A DNA stretch of 29,235 nt from Alphaproteobacteria bacterium (lineage in GTDB: Bacteria; Pseudomonadota; Alphaproteobacteria; CACIAM-22H2): assembly GCA_016869415.1 (NCBI GenBank), contig VGEI01000004.1, positions 1 to 29,235 on the forward strand, written 5' to 3'. Below the pieces are notes generated by a model. The model saw only the letters and a list, made by a program, of their open reading frames with translations. It made no database searches and was not told the DNA's origin. The position numbers and the translations under genes are program-made. This document shows positions 23,356 to 29,235 of this stretch, piece after piece; the stretch's first letter is position 1, and each line of letters opens with the position of its first letter.

Positions 23356-25134
23356 TCAACCCCTGTCGTAGAGCGCGTCGAGGCGGCTGCCGTAGACCTC
23401 GCGCACCTTGTGGCGCTTGACCTTGAGCGTCGGCGTCATCAACTCGTTGGCCACCGAGAACGGCTCGCGCGCCACGATGAAGCGCCGCACGCGCTCCGCC
23501 AGCGGGAGCTTGGCGTTGACGCGCTGCACGACGGCGTCGAGGGCGCTGCGCAGGCCCGGTTCTTCCGCGAGGTCCGCCAGCACGGCGGGCTTGCCCTGGC
23601 TTTTCGCCCAGCTCTCGAGGAAATCGGCGTGCGGCACCAGCACGGCCACCAGATGCGGCCGGCGGTCACCGTAGACCATGGCCTGCGCGATCTCCGATTC
23701 CAGAACCAGCGCGCCTTCGACGCGCGCTGGCGCGATCATGTCGCCGCCGGAGTTCTTGATAAAATCCTTCTTGCGGTCGGTGATGCGGATGTAGCCGTCC
23801 GGCTCGATGACCCCGATATCGCCGGTATGCAGCCAGCCGTCCTTGACCGTCGCCGCGGTGGCCGCGGGATCGTTCCAGTAGCCCTGCATCACCAGCTCGC
23901 CGCGCACCAGCAGTTCGCCGTCCTCGGCCGTCTTCACCTCGACGTCGGTGAGTGGCGGCCCGACCGTCTCCAGCCGCACCCGCCTCGGCCGGTTGCAGGC
24001 GATGACCGGAGCGGCCTCCGTCTGGCCGTAACCCTGGAGGAGACGCAGGCCGAGTGCCGTGAAGAAGACGCCGATCTCCGGGTTGAGGGCGGCACCGCCG
24101 GAGACCAGCGCCTTGAGCCGCCCGCCGAAGCGACCGCGTACCTTGTCGCGTACAAGCTTGTCGACGACAAGATCGACGAGGCGCTCGCCCGGGGTCAGGC
24201 TCTCCGGCTCGTGGTAGCGCTTCGTGCCGAGCTCAAGGGCCTTGAAGAACAGCTTCGCCTTGAGTCCGCCCTGCCGCTCGACGCCCGACAGGATGCGCCG
24301 GTGCATGGTCTCGTAGAGCCGCGGCACCGCCGTCATGATGGTGGGGCGGGCCTCCAGCATGTTGGCCGGCAGCGCCTCGACGCTCTCGGCGCAATAGATC
24401 TGGGCGCCGATCGAGATGGGGAAATGCACCCCGGCCATGTGCTCGTAGGAATGCGACATGGGCAGGAAGGAGAGAAACACTTCGTCGCTCAGGCCGAGCT
24501 CGGCCAGCACGTCGTGGGCACCCTGGCAGTTGTGCAGCAGGCTGCCATGCGGCAGCGCGACCCCCTTGGGCTGACCGCCGGTGCCGGAGGTGTGGATGAT
24601 GCAGGCCAGGTCCCGGCGGGTGATGCGCGCCGCACTCGCGGCAGGGTCGTGATCGCCCGACAGCGCGTCCCAGCGCAGCACGCGCAGGCCGACATCCTGG
24701 GTCAGCGGCGGGGGCTCGATGGCCACGACGAAGCCGCAGCCCGGCGTCTGGCGTGCCGCCGTGATGACGCGGTCGGCCAGCTCGCGGGTCGAGACGATGG
24801 CCCCGGCGCAGCCGGCATTGCTCAGGATGTGGCGGTGGTCCTCGACCGTGTTGGTGGTGTAGGCCGGCACGGCGATGGCGCCGGCCGCCATGATCGCCAG
24901 GTCGGCGATCACCCATTCAGGCCGGTTCTCGGCGACCAGCGCCACGCGGTCGCCCGGCTTGATCCCCTGCGCCGCCAGCCCGCCCGCCACCCGCCGTACC
25001 TCAGCTTCCGCCTGTTTCCAGGACCACGACTGCCAGGCGTTGTTCCGCTTGGCCCAGAGCAGCGGCTTGTCCCCCAACCGCGCCGCCTGGTCGAGAAACA
25101 GGCGCACCAGATTCGGGCAGGTCCGGTAGTTCAT
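23356..25134 (-). CDS. Long-chain fatty acid-CoA ligase (AMP-forming)
   Basis: The ATG at 25134 gives 592 residues starting MNYRTCPNLVRLFLDQAARL, with GGGAG 5-6 nt upstream; a longer frame to 25263 runs into the divergent promoter and is rejected. The adenylation motifs are in order: P-loop HTSGTGGQPKGV (181-192), GYGQTEAAP (368-376), HTGD (436-439), DRKKD (453-457), and a C-terminal lysine region TLKVKRHKVRE that should carry the adenylation Lys. The overall form, with LPMSHSYEHMAG and AVPRLYETMHRRI, is the ACSL/FadD15 type of long-chain acyl-CoA synthetases. It activates fatty acids with ATP and CoA for beta-oxidation or lipid synthesis. It diverges from the oligopeptidase gene across 91 bases. 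Confidence 0.94.
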   Translation of the reverse strand: MNYRTCPNLVRLFLDQAARLGDKPLLWAKRNNAWQSWSWKQAEAEVRRVAGGLAAQGIKPGDRVALVAENRPEWVIADLAIMAAGAIAVPAYTTNTVEDHRHILSNAGCAGAIVSTRELADRVITAARQTPGCGFVVAIEPPPLTQDVGLRVLRWDALSGDHDPAASAARITRRDLACIIHTSGTGGQPKGVALPHGSLLHNCQGAHDVLAELGLSDEVFLSFLPMSHSYEHMAGVHFPISIGAQIYCAESVEALPANMLEARPTIMTAVPRLYETMHRRILSGVERQGGLKAKLFFKALELGTKRYHEPESLTPGERLVDLVVDKLVRDKVRGRFGGRLKALVSGGAALNPEIGVFFTALGLRLLQGYGQTEAAPVIACNRPRRVRLETVGPPLTDVEVKTAEDGELLVRGELVMQGYWNDPAATAATVKDGWLHTGDIGVIEPDGYIRITDRKKDFIKNSGGDMIAPARVEGALVLESEIAQAMVYGDRRPHLVAVLVPHADFLESWAKSQGKPAVLADLAEEPGLRSALDAVVQRVNAKLPLAERVRRFIVAREPFSVANELMTPTLKVKRHKVREVYGSRLDALYDRG

Positions 25135-25165
25135 GCTATCTCCCTGACACGGCCGCTTTTGATTC

Positions 25166-25196
25166 TTGGCATGGAGCGGCGCCCGACACATATATA
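25166..25196 (+). promoter_or_regulatory. Candidate sigma-70 promoter for the oligoendopeptidase gene
   Basis: TTGGCA (25166-25171) and TATATA (25191-25196) are 19 bases apart, slightly wider than ideal. Transcription would start near 25203, giving a leader of about 23 bases before the ATG at 25226. The TATATA stretch is the only AT-rich run in the short gap between the divergent ligase and peptidase genes. Confidence 0.35.
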
Positions 25197-25225
25197 GGAA
25201 AACCGCCTTGGAGCGAAGAACCGCA

Positions 25226-27028
25226 ATGAGCCAGTCCGCCGCCGCCCGCGCCGAAACCGCCAACGATCTCGGCCATTTGCCGGAATGGGACCTGGCCGAT
25301 CTCTATCCCGACCGCGATTCGCCCGAGCTCCAGCGCGACCTTGCGGCAGCCGAGAAGCAGGCTGCCGATTTCCAGGCCGCCCACGCCGGCAAGCTGGCGG
25401 GTTACGCGGCACCGCAGCTGGCGGCGGCGATTGCGCAATATGAGCGGCTCGACGAGACGCTGACCCGCATCATGAGTTACGCCGACCTGACCTATGCCGG
25501 CAATCAGAGCGACGCGGAGCTGGCGAAATTCTACCAGACCATGCAGGAGCGGGTGAACGCCATCTCGACCCGGCTCATCTTCTTCACCCTGGAGATCAAC
25601 CGGCTCGACGATGCGGCGCTGGCCGCCAAGCTCGGGGATGCAGCACTGCAGCGTTACGCGCCCTGGCTGCGCGACGTCCGTGTGCGCAAGCCGCACGACC
25701 TCTCGGACGAGATCGAGCGCCTGCTGCACGAGAAGTATGTCGCGGGCCGGGCCGCCTGGAACCGGCTGTTCGACGAGACCATGGCCGGCCTGCGCTTCCC
25801 GCTCGACGGCAAGAACCTGACCAGCGCCGAGATTTTTCACCTGCTCTCGGAGCGTGACCCGAAGCTGCGCCGCGACGCTGCCAAGTCGATCGGCGGCGTG
25901 CTCGGCGCCAACGCCAAGCTCTTCGCCCTGATCACCAACACCCTGGCCAAGGACAAGGAGATCGAGGATCGCTGGCGCAAATATCCGCGCCCCATCTCCT
26001 CGCGCAACCTCGCCAACCTGGTCGAGGACGAGGTGGTCGACGCTCTGATCAAGGCGGTACGCGACGCCTTCCCGCGGCTGTCGCACCGCTATTACAGGAT
26101 GAAGGCGAGGTGGTTCGGGGTCGAGCAGCTCGACTATTGGGACCGCAATGCGCCGCTGCCGGAGTCCGATGAAAAGATCATTCCCTGGGCCGAGGCCCGC
26201 GACCGCGTGCTCGCCGCCTACGGCCGGTTCTCGCCGGAGCTCGCCTTGGTCGGCAAACGCTTCTTCGACGGCAGGTGGATCGACGCGCCCGTGCGGCCCG
26301 GCAAGTCCCCGGGCGCCTTCGCGCATCCCACCGTGCCCTCGGCGCATCCGTATCTGCTGGTGAACTATCTCGGCAAGACGCGCGACGTGATGACGCTGGC
26401 CCACGAGCTCGGTCATGGCGTGCACCAGGTGCTGGCCGGCGGCCAGGGGCAGCTCCTGTCGCAGACGCCGCTGACCCTTGCCGAGACCGCCTCGGTGTTC
26501 GGCGAGATGCTGACCTTCCGCGGTCTGCTCGATGCCGAGAAGGACCCGAGGCGGCGCAAGGCGATGCTCGCCGGCAAGGTCGAGGACATGCTCAACACCG
26601 TGGTGCGGCAGATCGCCTTCGTCGAGTTCGAGCGCCGTGTCCACGACGAGCGCCGCCAGAGCGAGCTTACCGCCGAGCGCATCGGCCGGATCTGGCTCGA
26701 CGTGCAGGGCGAGAGCCTCGGGCCCGCCCTGCGCTTCGACGACGAGTACAAGTACTACTGGACCTACATCCCGCACTTCGTCCACACGCCGTTCTACGTC
26801 TACGCCTATGCCTTCGGCGACTGCCTGGTGAATTCGCTCTACGCGGCGTACCTCAAAACGCCAGCGGGCTTCGCCCAGAAGTATCTCGACATGCTGCGGG
26901 CCGGGGGAGCGAAGAGGCACAAGGAGCTGCTTGCGCCGTTCGGCCTCGACGCCAGCGATCCGGAATTCTGGGGCAGCGGCCTCAACGTCGTCGCTGGGCT
27001 GATCGACGAGCTGGAGAAGATCGGGTGA
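25226..27028 (+). CDS. pepF: M3-family oligoendopeptidase (PepF type)
   Basis: The ATG at 25226 gives 600 residues starting MSQSAAARAETANDLGHLPE; an upstream in-frame ATG at 25166 would lie in the promoter. The thermolysin-like zinc motif is HELGH (393-397), with the third ligand E420 in TLAETASVFGEM, the spacing typical of peptidase family M3. WDLADLYPDRDSPELQRDLA at the N-terminus and HFVHTPFYVYAYAFGDCLVN near the C-terminus are characteristic of the pepF/M3 subfamily. Length matches the roughly 600-residue norm. The enzyme should be a cytoplasmic zinc metallopeptidase cutting short peptides; there is no signal peptide. It stands as a single gene, followed by a compound palindromic repeat. 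Confidence 0.95.
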   Translation: MSQSAAARAETANDLGHLPEWDLADLYPDRDSPELQRDLAAAEKQAADFQAAHAGKLAGYAAPQLAAAIAQYERLDETLTRIMSYADLTYAGNQSDAELAKFYQTMQERVNAISTRLIFFTLEINRLDDAALAAKLGDAALQRYAPWLRDVRVRKPHDLSDEIERLLHEKYVAGRAAWNRLFDETMAGLRFPLDGKNLTSAEIFHLLSERDPKLRRDAAKSIGGVLGANAKLFALITNTLAKDKEIEDRWRKYPRPISSRNLANLVEDEVVDALIKAVRDAFPRLSHRYYRMKARWFGVEQLDYWDRNAPLPESDEKIIPWAEARDRVLAAYGRFSPELALVGKRFFDGRWIDAPVRPGKSPGAFAHPTVPSAHPYLLVNYLGKTRDVMTLAHELGHGVHQVLAGGQGQLLSQTPLTLAETASVFGEMLTFRGLLDAEKDPRRRKAMLAGKVEDMLNTVVRQIAFVEFERRVHDERRQSELTAERIGRIWLDVQGESLGPALRFDDEYKYYWTYIPHFVHTPFYVYAYAFGDCLVNSLYAAYLKTPAGFAQKYLDMLRAGGAKRHKELLAPFGLDASDPEFWGSGLNVVAGLIDELEKIG

Positions 27029-27051
27029 GGGTGGTGTGCCGTTATCAGGTT

Positions 27052-27156
27052 CCCCTCACCCGACCGCTGGCGCGGTCGACCTCTCCCCAAGGGAGAGGTT
27101 TAGTTCTCCCTCTCCCTACGGGAGAGGGAGGCGAGCGAAGCGAGCGGGGTGAGGGG
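27052..27156. repeat. Compound palindromic intergenic repeat (nested inverted repeats)
   Basis: Outer arms CCCCTCACCC (27052-27061) and GGGTGAGGGG (27147-27156) are perfect inverted repeats enclosing three perfect hairpins in a row. These are GACCGC-TGGC-GCGGTC (27062-27077), ACCTCTCCC-CAA-GGGAGAGGT (27079-27099) and CTCCCTCTCCC-TAC-GGGAGAGGGAG (27106-27130). A GCGAGCGAAGCGAGCG segment (27131-27146) with a GCGAAGC mini-hairpin follows. As RNA this would fold into a multi-branched, cloverleaf-like structure. The CCTCTCCC...GGGAGAGG wording resembles abundant mobile palindromic repeats of alphaproteobacterial genomes. It fills the gap between the peptidase stop and the kinase start. There is no coding potential. 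Confidence 0.85.
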
Positions 27157-27169
27157 TTTCCACCGCTCC

Positions 27170-28516
27170 ATGGCCAATAACGAAGAAAACACCGTCGGTG
27201 GCCGGCTGAGACGCTACGCACGCGTCGGGGCGGCGGTCGGTGGGCTGGGCGTGCGCTTCGGCGCCGGCCGCCTCTTCGGCATCGAGGTCGACAAGGGCAA
27301 GCATGCGGCGGAGCTGACGGCGGCACTCGGCGGGCTGAAAGGTCCGCTGATGAAGGTGGCGCAGCTCATGTCCACCATTCCCGACGCGCTGCCCGACGAA
27401 TACGTCAAGGAGCTGATCCAGCTCCAGTCCGACGCGCCGTCGATGGGCTGGCCGTTCGTCAAGCGCCGCATGGCGGCGGAGCTCGGCCCGGACTGGGAGA
27501 AGAAATTCTCCGAGTTCGGCCGCGAGGCGGTGGCCGCCGCCTCGCTGGGCCAGGTGCACCGGGCCAGGGGCCACGACGGTGCGGCGCTTGCCTGCAAGCT
27601 GCAGTATCCCGACATGAACTCGACGGTCGAGGCCGATCTGCGCCAGCTCCGCCTGATCTTCGCGGTCTACGAGCGCTACGACCGGGCGGTGAAGACGCAG
27701 GACATCCACGCCGAGATCTCGGCCCGGCTGCGCGAGGAGCTCGACTACGATCTCGAGGCGCGGCACATGCGGCTCTACGCCCTGATGCTGAAGGACGAGG
27801 ACAGCGTCTCGGTGCCTGAGCCGGTATCAGGGCTGTCGACGCGCCGCCTGCTGACCATGAGCTGGCTCGACGGCGTCAAGCTGCTGACTGTGAAGGACGC
27901 GCCATTGGCCCGGCGCAACCGGGTGGCGACCGCCATGTTCCGCGCCTGGTACGTGCCCTTCTATTACTACGGGGTCATTCACGGCGACCCGCATCTCGGC
28001 AACTACTCGGTGCGTGCCGACGATGGCGTGAACCTGCTCGATTTCGGCTGCATCCGGGTCTTCCCGCCGAAATTCGTCGGCGGGGTGATCGACCTCTATA
28101 ACGCCCTCGACCGGGGCGATCAGGCGCTCGCCGTGCATGCTTACGAGACCTGGGGCTTCAAGGGCCTGTCGAAGGAGATGATCGCCGTGCTCAACCAGTG
28201 GGCGGCCTTCGTCTACGCGCCGCTGATGGAGAACCGGCCGCGGCTGATCCAGGAGACCAACTCGGGCGTCTACGGCCGCGAGGTGGCGGAGAAGGTGCAT
28301 CGCGACATCCGCCGGCTGGGCGGCGTGACACCGCCGCGCGAGTTCGTGCTCATGGACCGTGCCGCCATCGGCCTCGGCTCGGTCTTCCTGCACCTCAATG
28401 CGAAGATCAACTGGCACCAGCTCTTTCACGAGCTGATAAGCGGCTTTGAGGCGAAGACCCTGGCCAAGCGGCAAGCGGCGGCGCTCAAGAAGACCGGAAT
28501 TGAGACGCCGGCCTAG
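27170..28516 (+). CDS. ABC1/UbiB (AarF)-family atypical protein kinase-like protein
   Basis: The ATG at 27170 gives 448 residues starting MANNEENTVGGRLRRYARVG; a GTG at 27149 would fall in the preceding repeat. Kinase-like landmarks are the N-terminal extension motif KVAQ (62-65, where UbiB has KxGQ), the Ala-rich loop AAASLGQVHRA (122-132), the ATP-site lysine K143 in ACKLQYP, the catalytic segment HGDPHLGN (271-278) and the metal-binding DFG (291-293). Family members support ubiquinone synthesis and lipid handling, probably as ATPases. This protein lacks the C-terminal membrane helices of true UbiB, so it is a soluble ABC1-family member, not necessarily the quinone-pathway protein. No ubi genes adjoin it. 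The histidine phosphatase gene converges with 12 bases between stops. Confidence 0.93.
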   Translation: MANNEENTVGGRLRRYARVGAAVGGLGVRFGAGRLFGIEVDKGKHAAELTAALGGLKGPLMKVAQLMSTIPDALPDEYVKELIQLQSDAPSMGWPFVKRRMAAELGPDWEKKFSEFGREAVAAASLGQVHRARGHDGAALACKLQYPDMNSTVEADLRQLRLIFAVYERYDRAVKTQDIHAEISARLREELDYDLEARHMRLYALMLKDEDSVSVPEPVSGLSTRRLLTMSWLDGVKLLTVKDAPLARRNRVATAMFRAWYVPFYYYGVIHGDPHLGNYSVRADDGVNLLDFGCIRVFPPKFVGGVIDLYNALDRGDQALAVHAYETWGFKGLSKEMIAVLNQWAAFVYAPLMENRPRLIQETNSGVYGREVAEKVHRDIRRLGGVTPPREFVLMDRAAIGLGSVFLHLNAKINWHQLFHELISGFEAKTLAKRQAAALKKTGIETPA

Positions 28517-28528
28517 AGCCGGATCGCC

Positions 28529-29119
28529 CTAGAGACTGATCGTCAGCCGCTCGCAGTTCTTGAACTGGTGGCCGGTCAGGCGGTTGAGGAAGGTGCCGTG
28601 ACCGACCACGGCGATCGTCGTTTCGGGCCGCGCGGCCAGCCATTGGCGGAAGGCCTGGACGCGGCCGAGCAGGGTCTCCTCGGGCTCGATGAAGACCGCC
28701 TGCGGATCGCGGCCGTCGAAATGCCACCAGGGATCGTCGAGGTGGTCGAAGGCGAGGGTGGGGAAATCCCGGCGCAGCGAAACGGGCGAGCGGCCGACAT
28801 CTCCGGAGTGCTCGAGCCGCTCGCGGTGCAGCGATTCGACGCGGATCGGGGCGTGGTCCGGCCCGAAGGCGTGCAGCGCGGTCTGGATGGCGCGGGTCAG
28901 CGGCGAGGTGACGATCAGCTCGACCCCCAGCGTGTGGACCTCGCCTCGCAGGGCCGTAGCCTGGCCAACACCGATCTCCGACAGCGGGGCGTCGAAGATC
29001 ATCGGGTCGATCCGGGTGACGGAATCGAACGCCGCGTTGAACACGGATTGCCCGTGACGGATCAGGTGGATGGATTTGCCGGCTGGGGTGCCGCCGGCAG
29101 GCGCCGATGTTTTAATCAA
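28529..29119 (-). CDS. Histidine phosphatase family protein (phosphoglycerate mutase-like)
   Basis: This 196-residue protein has the phosphate-accepting motif LIRHGQSVFN (RHG at 21-23, nucleophile H22), the conserved arginine region TSPLTRAIQTAL (R76) and the second catalytic histidine in VVGHGTFLNRL (H173). These mark a complete histidine phosphatase core. The substrate is unknown; the family covers sugar phosphates, phosphoproteins and nucleotides. The only start before the core is a TTG at 29119; it has no clear ribosome site and lies in AT-rich DNA, so the real start is uncertain. There is no signal peptide. The gene diverges from the truncated gene beginning at 29186. Confidence 0.88.
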   Translation of the reverse strand: MIKTSAPAGGTPAGKSIHLIRHGQSVFNAAFDSVTRIDPMIFDAPLSEIGVGQATALRGEVHTLGVELIVTSPLTRAIQTALHAFGPDHAPIRVESLHRERLEHSGDVGRSPVSLRRDFPTLAFDHLDDPWWHFDGRDPQAVFIEPEETLLGRVQAFRQWLAARPETTIAVVGHGTFLNRLTGHQFKNCERLTISL

Positions 29120-29121
29120 TT

Positions 29122-29150
29122 TTAACTTTATTTAACAAAAAGTTTATACA
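29122..29150 (+). promoter_or_regulatory. Candidate promoter in AT-rich divergent region
   Basis: TTAACT (29122-29127) and TATACA (29145-29150) are exactly 17 bases apart, each matching sigma-70 consensus at four of six positions. They lie in the most AT-rich stretch of the window (about 29110-29158). Transcription would start near 29157, some 29 bases before the ATG at 29186. The same stretch probably also holds the promoter of the divergent phosphatase gene. Confidence 0.4.
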
Positions 29151-29185
29151 ACTATGTTCGCCGACTGGAGTCGGAGGGCCGGACT

Positions 29186-29235
29186 ATGCCATTGCCGCTG
29201 AGAGGCTGTCGAAGCCCGGCTGCCGCGAATACACG
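29186..29235 (+). CDS. 5' end of an unidentified gene (partial)
   Basis: The ATG at 29186 has GGAGGG 7 nt upstream, one of the best ribosome sites in the window, and a candidate promoter lies further upstream. The frame is open to the window end and reads MPLPLRGCRSPAAANT. The fragment is too short to identify. An alternative ATG at 29154 opens a frame that stops after 15 codons and has no ribosome site. Confidence 0.4.
   Translation, partial: MPLPLRGCRSPAAANT

Noticed and set aside
23410..26920. Long open frames opposite the acyl-CoA ligase (plus strand) and the oligopeptidase (minus strand)
   Set aside because: Both are antisense shadows rich in Arg, Gly, His and Val; the opposite strands carry complete catalytic motifs.

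Overview
The window is GC-rich, densely packed, ordinary chromosomal DNA. I see no phage, integrase, transposase, rRNA, tRNA or CRISPR array. The best taxonomic clue is a fused anthranilate synthase (TrpE and TrpG domains in one chain) preceded by a leader peptide ending in three tandem Trp codons, an arrangement known from alphaproteobacteria such as rhizobia and Azospirillum. The Bug-type solute receptor, the many ABC importers and the base composition fit a soil or rhizosphere alphaproteobacterium (Rhizobiales or Rhodospirillales). I cannot name the genus.

Layout. Positions 1-2501 (minus): an orphan Bug/TctC receptor, then the alpha subunit and the truncated beta subunit of a Rieske ring-hydroxylating dioxygenase, with a CACAGAG-rich inverted repeat inside the cluster. 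2655-2885: a small conserved-looking protein of unknown function. 3074-9242: a DHA2-type MFS exporter divergent from a complete tripartite efflux operon (MacA-like adaptor, MacB-like ABC pump, outer-membrane lipoprotein channel). 9255-13976: a LysR regulator divergent from an operon of a group III Fe-dependent alcohol dehydrogenase followed by phnD, phnC and phnE, a phosphonate importer with no C-P lyase genes nearby. 13973-16534 (minus): an NMT1/SsuA-type ABC importer (receptor, ATPase, permease), converging on phnE so that the stop codons overlap. 16663-17577: an exported metallo-beta-lactamase-fold hydrolase.

17587-21273 (minus) is the trp locus: promoter, leader peptide MIIGSPIWSVARWWW, leader hairpins, fused trpE(G), then an MFS transporter starting 4 nt after the trpE(G) stop. 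21301-22290 (minus): a YHYH-domain exported protein. 22372-23352: a UDP-glucuronate 4-epimerase-like sugar epimerase with a hairpin in its 5' leader. 23356-25134 (minus): a long-chain acyl-CoA ligase, divergent from an M3-family oligoendopeptidase (25226-27028). 27052-27156: a compound palindromic intergenic repeat. 27170-28516: an ABC1/UbiB-family atypical kinase. 28529-29119 (minus): a histidine phosphatase. 29186 to the end: the first codons of another gene with a strong ribosome site.

The most useful observations are the unannotated trp leader peptide with its attenuator-like region, the C-P-lyase-free phosphonate operon with its dehydrogenase and palindromic regulator region, a 10-bp GNRA hairpin between phnD and phnC, and two families of intergenic inverted repeats. 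No stretch longer than 300 bases lacks a gene. Most convergent gene pairs leave only a few bases between stop codons, so intrinsic terminators are scarce.
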